In this document: in pieces, positions 53,203 through 62,465 of the stretch
Numbering within the stretch: the first letter of the stretch is position 1
How the letters are laid out: the number at the start of each line of letters is the position of its first letter
Assembly (NCBI GenBank): GCA_022448645.1
Contig: JAKVBZ010000004.1
Span: 98,060 to 162,059, forward strand
From: Pirellulaceae bacterium
GTDB lineage: Bacteria; Planctomycetota; Planctomycetia; Pirellulales; Pirellulaceae
Direction of reading: 5' to 3'
Length of the DNA stretch: 64,000 bases
Position numbers and translations under genes: made by a program
The notes under the pieces: generated by a model
What the model saw: only the letters and a program-made list of their open reading frames with translations
Told to the model about the DNA's origin: nothing
Database searches by the model: none

Positions 53203-54855
53203 ATGAGTTCCCATAACAAATCTGTCGGACACGGTCGCGCGACATTGTACATTGTTGGCGCCATCCTTTCGGCAGTTGCCGTCGCCATCATTGGGCCAGC
53301 AGTAATGGGTGAGCAATTTGGTCCCGTCGTTGCCGTGTTGGATGTGGGGGGAGAGGTCTTTCTGCGCCTGCTACAGATGGTCGTTGTGCCACTTGTCATG
53401 GCCAGTGTGATGAGCGGCATACTAGGTTTGGGAGACGTTCGCAAACTAGGTCGTCCAGGTGCCTACGCGATCACGTATTACCTATGCACGACTGTATTTG
53501 CGGTGACCACTGGCTTGATCGTGGTGAATATCGTTAATCCCGGAAAGAACATCGATCGTAGCTTGGTTGAGGATGCGCGCAAGGAAGGTGAGGAAACCAT
53601 TGCCCATGCCGTTTCTAATCGTGGTCAAGGAAAAAAAGTCGAATGGCACAACGTGACAGGTGATCGGGCGGCGGTAGTTGGCGAAAGCAAGAATGTCACG
53701 ATTTCAGAAGAAGGTGTGTGGAGCGTCCGCGTGGTGATCGATCAGATTGGGCAAGCTCAAACGCCAGCCCGGGCTGTTGTTCAGTGGAGTGGTGACGGTA
53801 ATGAGTTTCAAGAAGTTGAGGGTGGTGATTTTGAAGCGGGGGTGGATCCAGGAATCTATACCACCAAACCTGTCATTCCTCTTCCAGACCAAGCTCACTA
53901 CATTCGGGTCGCATTCATCCCCCAAGAAGGTGGCAAGGATAGTATTGTCGAAGCGTATGTCGTTTCCGGCGCGCCCTCGATCGGCGAGATTTTCCAGAAC
54001 CTTGTCCTCATGATGTTTACCAACAATCTCTTGGGTTCCATGGTGGAGATCAATCTTTTGCCGTTGATTGTCTTCAGCATTGTCTTCGGGGGGATGCTCA
54101 CAACGTTAGGCGAGCGTACGAACACGATCACCGAATTGATTATGAGTGTCAATAATGCATTGATGAGCTTCATTCTGTTGCTCATGAAATTGGCTCCGTT
54201 AGGGATTTTTTGTTTGGTAGCGACACGTTTTGCCAAAGCGCAAATGGATGGCCAATTTTTAACTTTGCTACAGACACAAGCCTGGTACATGACAAGTGTA
54301 CTAACCGGATTGGCTGTACACGCGGGTATTACATTGGCATTTTTGTTGTGGGTTTTTACTCGGCGCCGGCCGCTCCAATTTGCCGGCCAGATGTCCCAGG
54401 CAATTCTAACCGCATTTTCCACTGCTAGTTCCACCGCGACGCTACCGGTGACCATGGAGTGTGCCGAGACAAAAGCGGGTGTGTCGTCACGGTCTACAGA
54501 ATTTGTGCTACCTCTAGGTGCCACGATCAATATGGACGGCACGGCGCTGTATGAAGCCGCAGCAGCCATCTTTATTGCTCAAGCTTATGCCGTCATCGAT
54601 CCTTCGTTTGTCCTTTCTATTGATAAGCAAGTAGTCATTGCCATCACGGCAACCTTAGCCGCCATCGGGGCCGCCGGAATCCCAGAGGCAGGTCTGGTGA
54701 CGATGTTGATTGTGCTGAATGCTGTCGGTTTGCCTTTGGAATTGATAGGGTTGATCCTTCCCATCGATTGGTTACTGGATCGTTTCAGAACCGCAGTCAA
54801 TACGTTCGGTGATTCGGTTGGCGCAGCGATTGTCGACCGCAGCTTTGAAACGTAG
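53203..54855 (+). CDS. Dicarboxylate/amino acid:cation symporter (SDF family) with extra domain
   Basis: A 550-residue transporter; normal members have about 420-430. AAAGGAGG lies 9 bases before ATG. Helices 1-3 occupy residues 12-112, with FLRLLQMVVVPLVMASVMSG typical. The substrate-binding signature GATINMDGTALYEAAAAIFI and the ASSTATLPVTMECAE hairpin are near the C-terminus. Residues about 115-258 hold a soluble insert (Gly/Val-rich, beta-like, with GVWSVRVVIDQIGQA and TTKPVIPLPDQAHYIRVAFI) between helix 3 and helix 4, absent from GltP and DctA. It probably lies outside the membrane and may bind a ligand. No similar neighbour. Confidence 0.9.
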   Translation: MSSHNKSVGHGRATLYIVGAILSAVAVAIIGPAVMGEQFGPVVAVLDVGGEVFLRLLQMVVVPLVMASVMSGILGLGDVRKLGRPGAYAITYYLCTTVFAVTTGLIVVNIVNPGKNIDRSLVEDARKEGEETIAHAVSNRGQGKKVEWHNVTGDRAAVVGESKNVTISEEGVWSVRVVIDQIGQAQTPARAVVQWSGDGNEFQEVEGGDFEAGVDPGIYTTKPVIPLPDQAHYIRVAFIPQEGGKDSIVEAYVVSGAPSIGEIFQNLVLMMFTNNLLGSMVEINLLPLIVFSIVFGGMLTTLGERTNTITELIMSVNNALMSFILLLMKLAPLGIFCLVATRFAKAQMDGQFLTLLQTQAWYMTSVLTGLAVHAGITLAFLLWVFTRRRPLQFAGQMSQAILTAFSTASSTATLPVTMECAETKAGVSSRSTEFVLPLGATINMDGTALYEAAAAIFIAQAYAVIDPSFVLSIDKQVVIAITATLAAIGAAGIPEAGLVTMLIVLNAVGLPLELIGLILPIDWLLDRFRTAVNTFGDSVGAAIVDRSFET

Positions 54856-54988
54856 GGATCTAGAACCTTTTAGGGTGTCGTCGACAGTGGGCCGGGTTCC
54901 ATAGGCCGGACCGAGCGAATGCTCTTCTTACCGGAATGTTGGTCGCTTGGATTGAGTTCGAAATGGAACACAAAATGCATTTCCAACT

Positions 54989-55273
54989 TCAAGCATTCGT
55001 GACGTTCCGGCGACCACTTGTGCGATCTCGATCTCGCCCGCTCAAACATCTGGTTTGGCTGGACTGTTGAGATTGGCACAGCCTCAATGCAGTGCCCAGC
55101 AACCCACAATACATACCGCTGAAGGTTGAGGGTTCAGGGGTGCTAACACTAGCACTGTACCCTCCAGGTCGTATTGGGATGTAGCAGGCGACAGAACTCT
55201 CCCGCGGATGCATCTCAGAGAACGAACGGCACGGTCCAAGGAGTGAAGTATCTAAAATCATTTTGTATTCCAT
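54989..55273 (-). pseudogene. Possible remnant of a PEP-CTERM protein
   Basis: On the minus strand the frame contains GGYSASVSTPEPSTFSGMYC followed by GLLGTALRLCQS. It resembles the exosortase PEP-CTERM tail (PEPST motif, short hydrophobic span, basic end), but the span is degenerate and the Arg cluster is missing. Upstream residues do not form a recognised domain. It is likely a decayed or truncated gene end, though chance similarity cannot be excluded. The rest of the 526-bp gap (54856-55381) shows nothing else. Confidence 0.3.
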
Positions 55274-55381
55274 CTTTCACTCAAAACAAACTCGTTGTTC
55301 CCCAATGGTCTGCGGCCATGAAGTCTTCGTGAGGTAAGTGCATGCTTATGCTTTACTTATGGGTGTGATAGTATTGGGGAA

Positions 55382-55806
55382 GTGATCCATGGCGAACAAT
55401 GGGATGCCATGCCCGTAACCCAATCATTTGGTCTAGTGATGAGCCACCAATACCCTTTTGCCTGCACGTTACCAGAAAGCAGTCATTTCCAGGTAACCGC
55501 ACCTCGTCGGTTTTCCACATGGCTGGTAGAGCATCACATCAGTTTTGTGTTTATGACGTACCGGGCGGGCAAACTGTTTTTCGTTGGTTTTTTGGCATCT
55601 GATCGACTGTCGGTTTTTGAACGCATGTTCGGCCGAGCTATGAGGATTTGGACGGAAATTCAAACCGTCTGGTCGACCTCGACAGATCCGCGTTGGCGAT
55701 TCCAAAACGCATTTTGGATAGGTGAATTGACGACCGTTGTTATCTGGATGGTCTGATGATACGCGACGTGTGGCACACTGGTGAGCGAGGAAAAAGTAGA
55801 GCATGA
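55382..55806 (+). pseudogene. Truncated TIGR03032-like (DUF4915) gene
   Basis: The frame from 55382 reads HISFVFMTYRAGKLFFVGFL then DRLSVFERMFGRAMRIW, matching the start of TIGR03032 proteins (S..TTYQAGKL..VG...FDRPMGL). The frame ends at 55756, but a second frame from 55726 (LDGLMIRDVWHTGERGK) resembles the family's next block (D.LYVPR..H.TGD) and stops at 55806. The gene therefore looks frameshifted and cut to about 140 of 350 residues. Its terminal TGA overlaps the DUF971 start codon as ATGA. Confidence 0.55.
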
Positions 55807-56108
55807 CAACACGGGTACCAAGTGACATTAAGGTGTTGCGGGAGGAACGAGTGATCGAAGTCACTTGGCGGGACCAATCGCCTCGGCGCTTTCCGGCCAA
55901 ACAGCTGCGATGTGCCTGTGCTTGTGCCACTTGCGTGGATGAAATGACAGGTGCACAACGGCTTGATACGAATCACATTCCCGACGACATCGGAATTACG
56001 AACGTTGAGTTGGTTGGGAACTATGCGATCAAGTTTGCATTTTCCGACGGACACGATACGGGAATTTTCACGTGGGACCGTTTGGATGGTCTACCACACG
56101 TGTCATGA
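55803..56108 (+). CDS. DUF971 (gamma-butyrobetaine hydroxylase N-domain-like) protein
   Basis: A 101-residue DUF971 domain. Cysteines in RCACACATCVDEMTG match the conserved C.C..CVDE(M)TG block, and the WRDQSPRRFPAKQLR start and NVELVGNYAIKFAFSDGHDT end are typical. The domain occurs alone in bacteria or fused to dioxygenases, and may bind a metal or iron-sulfur cluster. Function is unknown. Its start overlaps the end of the TIGR03032-like remnant. Confidence 0.9.
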   Translation: MTTRVPSDIKVLREERVIEVTWRDQSPRRFPAKQLRCACACATCVDEMTGAQRLDTNHIPDDIGITNVELVGNYAIKFAFSDGHDTGIFTWDRLDGLPHVS

Positions 56109-56515
56109 GAACTACCGTTGATTTCTATGTTCGACGATCTTGGTGCTGGATTTCACATGCATGTTGTCGGTCACTGGCAATACGTTGATGACAGCCAATT
56201 GGTTACTGGGAAGTTCAGGAACGGTTGCTTTTTTGGCAATCTTTGCTCGTACGCCCATCGAGAAATAAACAACGGGTGGAAAGGTTGTGGAATGTTTGCG
56301 TGCAGGATATGCAACGAAGCGGCCGTTGTGTGCCCTAGTGTGGTAGGCCAGATGTTCCTGATTTGTGGCTATTTTTGAAAAGAATACACTGCCGTAATTT
56401 TGCGGTGATCGCCGCCCGGTGGGCGGCTTAGGCGGGTTGATGAAAACTCTCTCCAGTCCCGTTACAATGATGTCAATCGATCGTAAACAGATATTCCTGT
56501 AGTAGGAGTCTAATT
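56109..56515. other. Gap with a GC-rich hairpin upstream of ThuA
   Basis: 407 bp without a gene. A perfect 7-bp stem, GCCGCCC/GGGCGGC with a GGT loop, lies at 56411-56427, about 90 bp before the ThuA-like start. It lacks a T-run, so it is not a terminator for DUF971 in the usual sense. Confidence 0.35.
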
Positions 56516-57406
56516 GTGAGTCAACGTACAGTTTTCTTTTCAGTCGTTCTGTTTGTTGGTGTCGTATCCTCGGTGTTGGCTGAGCCTCCTCTGAAAGCGT
56601 TGATTGTGGATGGCCAGAATAATCACCAGAACTGGCCAGAGACGTCACAAATGATGAAGGTTTACCTTGAGCAGACTGGATTATTTACGGCTGAGTTTGC
56701 AACGTCTGTACCGCAGGGCACCGATCCTGATTTTCAACCAGATTTTGGCCAATACGACGTTGTCGTTTCCAATTACAACGGTGCTCCCTGGCCCGTAACT
56801 ACTCAGGAAAGATTCGTTCGTTTTGTCAGAGAAGGTGGTGGGTTCGTTGTCGTACACGCAGCCAATAACGCTTTTGGTGAGTGGCTCGAATACAACAGGA
56901 TGATTGGCCTCGGTGGCTGGGGAGGTCGAACTGAGAAGCACGGTCCCTACGTTTTCTTCACGGGCAAAGATAAATTGGTTCGGGACACGTCTGTCGGACC
57001 TGGTGGCAATCATGGTCCACGACATCCGTTCCAAGTGATCGTTCGCAATCCCAATCATCCGGTCACGCGAGGTATGCCCGCTTACTGGATGCACTCCAAA
57101 GACGAATTGTACGACAGGTTGCGAGGTCCCGCGGAAAATATGGAAGTTTTGGCCACGGCATTTTCGGCTAAGGACATGAGTGGATCAGGCCGGCATGAGC
57201 CAATGATTATGTCAGTCCAGTACGGCAAGGGGCGTGTGCTGCATACCCCCATGGGACACGCCAAGATTTCACAGCAGTGCGTGGGCTTCATTGTCACTCT
57301 GCAGCGAGGTGCGGAATGGGCTGCCACGGGACGGGTCACACAGAAGTTGCCCCAGGACTTCCCCACAGCCGACCAGGTCCGCGTGCGTGAGGCCGATCAC
57401 GAATAA
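56516..57406 (+). CDS. Secreted ThuA-like (trehalose-utilisation) protein, GTG start
   Basis: A 296-residue protein. GTG 56516 has AGTAGGAG upstream with 7-base spacing. Signal peptide FFSVVLFVGVVSSVLAEPPL. The ThuA-like flavodoxin/glutaminase-type fold is shown by KALIVDGQNNHQNWPETSQM, VVSNYNGAPWP, and GGGFVVVHAANNAFGEWLEY, where planctomycete members keep an NxF/E segment, then NPNHPVTRGMPAYWMHSKDE. The reaction is unproven; the family occurs beside sugar oxidoreductases. It is followed by the hydroxyacid dehydrogenase gene 117 bp later. Confidence 0.87.
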   Translation: MSQRTVFFSVVLFVGVVSSVLAEPPLKALIVDGQNNHQNWPETSQMMKVYLEQTGLFTAEFATSVPQGTDPDFQPDFGQYDVVVSNYNGAPWPVTTQERFVRFVREGGGFVVVHAANNAFGEWLEYNRMIGLGGWGGRTEKHGPYVFFTGKDKLVRDTSVGPGGNHGPRHPFQVIVRNPNHPVTRGMPAYWMHSKDELYDRLRGPAENMEVLATAFSAKDMSGSGRHEPMIMSVQYGKGRVLHTPMGHAKISQQCVGFIVTLQRGAEWAATGRVTQKLPQDFPTADQVRVREADHE

Positions 57407-57523
57407 TGGGCAGGCCCGAAGTTTGTGTCTTTGTACCGCGGTCGGTAATTCAGTGCCAATAAATGTGACGTCAGGTCGATGTCCAGTCAATAAATAGTAA
57501 CTTCAAAACGTCGGATCAATACT

Positions 57524-58561
57524 ATGGCAGATAAATTCCGTATTGGGATTACCAACGATTTTTTGGCTAGTGATGGTAGTTTGGCATTTGGTGATATTGG
57601 TTTGGACTTGTTAGATGCTGAACCGGGAGTCAGCTATGAGTTTTTGTCAGAGTACTGCGCCGAGCCACCTCCGGAGCAGATTGCCGACTTGGATGCGGTG
57701 ATCACACTCTATCCGCAGTTTAACGACAACAATCTGCCTCACACTGAAAGATTGGCCGTGATTGCCCGATTTGGTGTGGGATATGACATGATTGATGTTG
57801 ATGCCTGTACGCGGAACGACGTGATTCTGTCAATCACCCCGGAAGGCGTGCGACGTGGTGTTGCTGAGGGGACGTTGGCTCTGATGCTCGCACTGGCAAA
57901 ACAAATCTTCCCCAAAAGTCAGCTATTACGAGAAGGTCGGTGGAGTGAGAGCAAAACGATCATCGGCTGTAGCCTGACCGGTAAAACGATCGGAACGATT
58001 GGGCTGGGAAATATTGGTGCTGATTTTGTGAAGCTCATAGCCGGTTTTGAGCCAGCGCGCTGCTTGGCCTTTGACCCACATTGTCCACCAGACCGAGCGG
58101 CTGCATGTGGTGTCGAACTGGTGGACTTAGACACATTGTTAGCAGAGTCGGATTTCGTTGGAATCCATTGTCTGTTAAATGAGGAAACGAGGGGACTGGT
58201 TGGCCAAAGGGAATTGGATTTGATGAAACCGACGGCCTTTTTGGTGAACACAGCACGCGGAGCGATTGTTGACCAGCGAGCCTTAACGCAAGCCTTGAAA
58301 GAACGACACATACGCGGTGCCGCCTTGGATGTGTTTGAAGTGGAACCGATTGAGATGGATGACCCAATCTTGGAGCTCGACAACTTGATCCCTCTTCCGC
58401 ATTCGATTGCAGGTACCCAGGAAGTCCTATTGGGAAATGGTCGTGGCGCGTGCCAGGCAGTACTCGACGTGTTTCACGGACAAGCTCCTCAACATGTCGT
58501 GAACAAAGAAGTGCTTGATCGGCCAGGTCTAAAACAAAAGTTGGCACGGTATGGCGAGTGA
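57524..58561 (+). CDS. D-isomer-specific 2-hydroxyacid dehydrogenase
   Basis: A 345-residue NAD enzyme. The nucleotide motif TIGTIGLGNIGADFVK and catalytic residues Arg (VNTARGAIVDQRAL), Glu (ALDVFEVEPIEMDD) and His (LPHSIAGT) are all present; the dimer motif ARFGVGYDMIDVDACTRNDV matches phosphoglycerate or glyoxylate-type enzymes. It is cytoplasmic. The substrate is not readable. It sits between the ThuA-like and TrkA-C genes on the same strand. Confidence 0.94.
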   Translation: MADKFRIGITNDFLASDGSLAFGDIGLDLLDAEPGVSYEFLSEYCAEPPPEQIADLDAVITLYPQFNDNNLPHTERLAVIARFGVGYDMIDVDACTRNDVILSITPEGVRRGVAEGTLALMLALAKQIFPKSQLLREGRWSESKTIIGCSLTGKTIGTIGLGNIGADFVKLIAGFEPARCLAFDPHCPPDRAAACGVELVDLDTLLAESDFVGIHCLLNEETRGLVGQRELDLMKPTAFLVNTARGAIVDQRALTQALKERHIRGAALDVFEVEPIEMDDPILELDNLIPLPHSIAGTQEVLLGNGRGACQAVLDVFHGQAPQHVVNKEVLDRPGLKQKLARYGE

Positions 58562-58728
58562 GATGGCAGTCTACGTCTAAATGTGGGCCGAACTGACAGG
58601 AGTACGAGATAGTCCACGTAGTAATTCTATAGATGCCGGACGTAAACTTGGCAGCAGTGCCGGTACGTGGCAACTCACCTGGCGTATGACCCCTGGTCAA
58701 GGCCGCAGATCACCGGTATGACGATTCT

Positions 58729-59499
58729 ATGGCCGCAGTATTTACTGTCTTATTAGTGCTCGCTGTTTCCGTAATCATCGTCCGAATCGCATCGGTCGGT
58801 TTGACGTTGACCGGGATTTCAAAAGATCTCGCTGAATTTCAGGCTCTTTCGGCATTCACGCGCTCCGGTTTTACGACCGACGAGTCAGAGCAGATCGTCA
58901 ATCATCCTGTGCGCCGCCGGATTACCATGTATTTGATGCTGTTGGGCCATGCGGGAATGGTCGTGGCGGTGCCCTCGGTATTGATGTCGTTTTTGACGGC
59001 GGGAGCCGACAATAGTTGGTGGAATTCGATATGGTTCCGACTAGGTGTGTTACTGTTCGGTATTTCTGCTTTGTGGTATTTCGCTACCGCTAACATCTTC
59101 GAGCGTGCCATGTGGGGTGTGAACATGTGGGCTCTTAAACGGTGGTCGCGAATCGACGTCCAAGATTACCATCGTTTGTTGCGGTTCGCTCACGATTTTG
59201 TTGTCTGGGAAATGTACATTGACGCCGAAGATTGGTTGGTGGAAAAGACATTGCTTCAGGCTAAATTAGCCAGCGAAGGGATTTTGGTTCTGGGAATTGA
59301 AAGAGCCGATGGTACTTATGTGGGGGCACCACGAGGTGAGACATTGATCGAAGTCGGTGATGCGCTGATTATCTATGGCCGGCAAGAATCTTTGGAACAG
59401 CTCGACGCGCGTCGTGCGGGCCTCGATGGAAACCTTGACCATATGCTGGCTGTGACTCGCCAGCAGGCAGTGCGCGAAACGGAAAAAGTGAGAGTTTAG
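58729..59499 (+). CDS. Membrane protein with C-terminal TrkA-C (RCK_C) domain
   Basis: A 256-residue protein. Hydrophobic spans at about residues 1-25, 62-85 and 95-120 flank LAEFQALSAFTRSGFTTDES and NHPVRRRITMYLMLLGHAGM, a pattern of a known family of TrkA-C membrane proteins. Residues about 172-232 form an RCK_C domain (LASEGILVLGIERADGTYVG ... GDALIIYGRQESLEQL), which binds nucleotides or ligands in K+ transport regulators. No ion-channel filter is visible. It may regulate a transporter; the partner is unknown. Confidence 0.8.
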   Translation: MAAVFTVLLVLAVSVIIVRIASVGLTLTGISKDLAEFQALSAFTRSGFTTDESEQIVNHPVRRRITMYLMLLGHAGMVVAVPSVLMSFLTAGADNSWWNSIWFRLGVLLFGISALWYFATANIFERAMWGVNMWALKRWSRIDVQDYHRLLRFAHDFVVWEMYIDAEDWLVEKTLLQAKLASEGILVLGIERADGTYVGAPRGETLIEVGDALIIYGRQESLEQLDARRAGLDGNLDHMLAVTRQQAVRETEKVRV

Positions 59500-59868
59500 A
59501 AGCGTCTTTAAAATGTGAGTACGAAGTCTATCGAGTCACACGATCAACCGACCAGGAAACGCCATCGTACGTTTTTGTCAGCAGTGCTGGAAACCGCTTT
59601 TAGTGGTTCATGATCATTGTTTTTCTCTGTAGGACGGACTTGCCGATTCGTGACAAACCATACCATTGTCGAATAGTGTTCCAATCACATATGTTGCATC
59701 ATTCTGAGTAAGCGTAGTGCTCGAAGAATCGTAGGTGTGAGCCGTGCTTCACGGAGATCCTTCGCTAAACTCAGGGAGACCCTCATGTTTCGAATCGAAG
59801 CGGTTGCCTACAGCTATTTCCGGCGACCACGCACGCGGTCTTAGTTCAACCTACATGTTGTTATTGCG
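59500..59868. other. Convergent gap with repeat copy 3
   Basis: 369 bp between convergent genes. It contains the third repeat at 59699-59774 and otherwise no gene. Confidence 0.4.
59699..59774. repeat. Dispersed inverted-repeat element, copy 3 (degraded)
   Basis: The left arm TCATTCTGAG is identical to copy 2. The inside carries GAAGAATC and GGAGATCCTTCGC, complementary to one another. The right arm is CTCAGGGAGA, so two or three bases are lost relative to copy 2. Confidence 0.6.
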
Positions 59869-60906
59869 CTAGAATGGTGGATCGCTGAGGACCTCGCCGC
59901 CCGCTCTCGTTCCTAAACTTTGCCAGACCACGAGATGAATTTGGTCACTTTCAGTCCTTACGGAACCATCCATCATGACGACGTTTACTGCACCCGGATG
60001 GAAACTTCTGGCGGTGACTGCAGCGAACGTAGGCTGTGAATCACTTTTTCCTTCTTGGCGTGAGTTGAAGTCGATGTTGTAACTACGTCCGTCTGAATGT
60101 TGATAGGCGACATGTGAATTAGGAGTAAAAACGGTCGTGATCCCACTGTGGTGGACCCGTCCATCCGGCCACTCGGTATGGCCAGTGTTTTCATTGGTGC
60201 TTGCGCCCAGTTTAAACTGAGCACCGCTGGCAAAGGTGGCTAAGTCTGCTGACGAAGTTGGTACAACGAAGCCGGGATCAGATGTGTTGCGGAAATAGGG
60301 AGTGAAGGCTCGAACTTCGGCGGCACACAGAGTATTACTTAGACCATCTCGAAAACTAGCGGGCGTCAGGCGGCTATTCACAAAGAACGCTCCATCTCCA
60401 CCCTCGTTGCTTACAGGATCCCATACCAGCCAACTGCCAAAATTGAAGCCGTAATTTTGCGGATAGACTTTCGGTTTGCCGTTCGAATCCACTCGTACAC
60501 GATCGTTAACTTCACTGGGACACATAAAGATAGGAATGCGCATGGTTGGAACCCCCGTCGACTTGTTGACTGGATCGTCCCATGCCAAGTCAAGTCGAAC
60601 TTGAAGGTAGGCATTTCCTTGTTCGACATAGGGAAGCAATCGTCCATGTATCGACCACGAACCGTTGTTCGTGAATAGTATGGCTCCCGGATCAATAACA
60701 AAGCTTGGTGGAAAAATTCCTAGTGCGGACTGGAAATTGTGAGTTGCAATTCCCATCTGACGGAGATTGTTCTGGCACGAAGATCTTCTGGCTGCCTCCC
60801 TCGCCGATTGTACGGCTGGCAACAAGAGAGCAATCAGAATTGCGATGATCGCGATGACCACCAAAATCTCTACCAATGTAAACCCACGCCGATTGGTGAG
60901 CACCAC
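59869..60906 (-). CDS. DUF1559 prepilin-type secreted protein
   Basis: A 345-residue protein. The GTG start at 60906 has TAGGAG three bases upstream; a second GTG follows. The prepilin motif [20 protein letters not shown] is cleaved at G/F, and the N-terminal helix is followed by [23 protein letters not shown]1559 proteins are extremely numerous in planctomycetes; they are exported through a type II/IV pilus-like route and their role is unknown. It ends with the usual [15 protein letters not shown] segment. It follows DUF1501 after 40 bp. Confidence 0.95.
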   Translation of the reverse strand: MVLTNRRGFTLVEILVVIAIIAILIALLLPAVQSAREAARRSSCQNNLRQMGIATHNFQSALGIFPPSFVIDPGAILFTNNGSWSIHGRLLPYVEQGNAYLQVRLDLAWDDPVNKSTGVPTMRIPIFMCPSEVNDRVRVDSNGKPKVYPQNYGFNFGSWLVWDPVSNEGGDGAFFVNSRLTPASFRDGLSNTLCAAEVRAFTPYFRNTSDPGFVVPTSSADLATFASGAQFKLGASTNENTGHTEWPDGRVHHSGITTVFTPNSHVAYQHSDGRSYNIDFNSRQEGKSDSQPTFAAVTARSFHPGAVNVVMMDGSVRTESDQIHLVVWQSLGTRAGGEVLSDPPF

Positions 60907-60946
60907 AGACTCCTAGCAGGACCACAGCAATTCTTACCTAGTTGTC

Positions 60947-62422
60947 CTAAGCAAACAATGATTCGACGCTTTGTGCTTTTACCAGCTCGCGTGGTTGGTT
61001 CAGGTGATTGTAGACGATCGTGTGAGGATCGATACCTAATGAGTGATAGATCGTCGCCAAGACCTCGGTAGGATGCACCGGTAGCTCTAATGGCGCTGAA
61101 CCCGTTTTGTCAGATTTGCCGTGGACATAACCCTGCTTGATGCCTGCACCACCGATGACGCTGGTATAGCAGTAAGGCCAATGGTCGCGACCGTCGGCGC
61201 TGTTGCTGTTGCCTGACGTAGACACGCCTTTTTGTGGACTGCGGCCAAATTCACCAATGGCTACCACGAGCGTTTCATTCAACAATCCACGCTCGTCCAA
61301 GTCTTCGAATAACGTTGCCAACCCGTTGTCGAGCATCGGACCGGATTGTTTTTTCATGCGATCTGTCAGCCCCACGTGGTGATCCCAGCTATGGTTGTCC
61401 GAGTTGGCGACTTTAGGCCAAACTACCTCGACAACACGTGTTCCCGCTTCGACAAGGCGCCGCGCCAACAGGCAGCATTGGCCAAACGTGGTTCGACCGT
61501 AACGGTCTCTCAGAGAGTCACTTTCTGCGGACAGGTTAAATGCTTCTCGGGCCCGGCCGCTGACCAATAGATCGAGTGCTTGCGAATAGAATTCATCGAC
61601 ATTGTACTGATCGACGGCCTTATCGATGACGGGTAATTGCGCACTGATTGCCTCGCGCAAGCTAGCGCGTCGATTGAGACGTACGGAAAAAACATCTGGT
61701 CGAAGTTGCAAATCGTCGACCTTAATGTTGTCCATTTTGGACATGTCCATATCGCCTCCTGCCGGGAACAAATAATAGGGATCAAATGCTTTGCCCAGGA
61801 ATCCAGCCGTACCTCCCTTATTGACCACGTTGGACTCCTGCAGCGGGCGTGGCATCATGACGAATGGAAGCATCGGTTCGTCTGTGGGTTTGAATCTGAC
61901 AATGTTTGAGCCGAAGTTGGGAAAGTCCTTGGGTGTCGGAGGTTCCAACTGGCCGGACGGGCCGACTTTGTCGGTCGTGTATCCAGTCATTATCTGGTAA
62001 ATGGCAGCTGTGTGGTTAAACAGTCCCACAGGTGTGTAGCTCATGGAGCGAATCATGGTGAACTTGTCATTCACTTCAGCAAGACGTGGCAATATCTCAG
62101 TGAACTGGATGCCCGGGACTTTGGTCGAGATGTTGGAAAAAGTGGAACGGACGTTGTCCGGTACTGAGTCAGGCTCTTTGGGATCCCACAAGTCCAAATG
62201 ACTGGGACCGCCTTGCAGGTACAACATGATCACGGACTTGGCTTGACCCCAGCCCGAGATTCCAGCCAATTGGCTACCGGCCGAAGCGGACTGAGCGCGC
62301 AGCAGGGTATTGAGCGACATGCCCAGCATTCCAGCACCTCCGACGCGCAGAAAATCACGTCGTGTGTTGCCTAAATGAGAATCGCATAAGTCCTTGCCTT
62401 GAGTTCCCGGAATTCTGAACAT
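60947..62422 (-). CDS. DUF1501 protein, Tat-exported
   Basis: A 491-residue alkaline phosphatase-superfamily protein. A twin-arginine motif [20 protein letters not shown] lies near residue 19. DUF1501 motifs include [20 protein letters not shown] and [20 protein letters not shown] plus [16 protein letters not shown], which contain the metal-binding Asp/His residues. It pairs with DUF1553 proteins in planctomycetes, probably in periplasmic polymer handling. It lies 43 bp behind the DUF1553 gene. Confidence 0.95.
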   Translation of the reverse strand: MFRIPGTQGKDLCDSHLGNTRRDFLRVGGAGMLGMSLNTLLRAQSASAGSQLAGISGWGQAKSVIMLYLQGGPSHLDLWDPKEPDSVPDNVRSTFSNISTKVPGIQFTEILPRLAEVNDKFTMIRSMSYTPVGLFNHTAAIYQIMTGYTTDKVGPSGQLEPPTPKDFPNFGSNIVRFKPTDEPMLPFVMMPRPLQESNVVNKGGTAGFLGKAFDPYYLFPAGGDMDMSKMDNIKVDDLQLRPDVFSVRLNRRASLREAISAQLPVIDKAVDQYNVDEFYSQALDLLVSGRAREAFNLSAESDSLRDRYGRTTFGQCCLLARRLVEAGTRVVEVVWPKVANSDNHSWDHHVGLTDRMKKQSGPMLDNGLATLFEDLDERGLLNETLVVAIGEFGRSPQKGVSTSGNSNSADGRDHWPYCYTSVIGGAGIKQGYVHGKSDKTGSAPLELPVHPTEVLATIYHSLGIDPHTIVYNHLNQPRELVKAQSVESLFA

Positions 62423-62465
62423 GGTGCACCTGTGGAGACTTAATAATGACGTCTGTTAACGGAAA

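Noticed and set aside
56112..56648. Minus-strand frame of 178 codons
   Set aside because: It overlaps the ThuA-like gene start and shows no domain; it is most likely chance.
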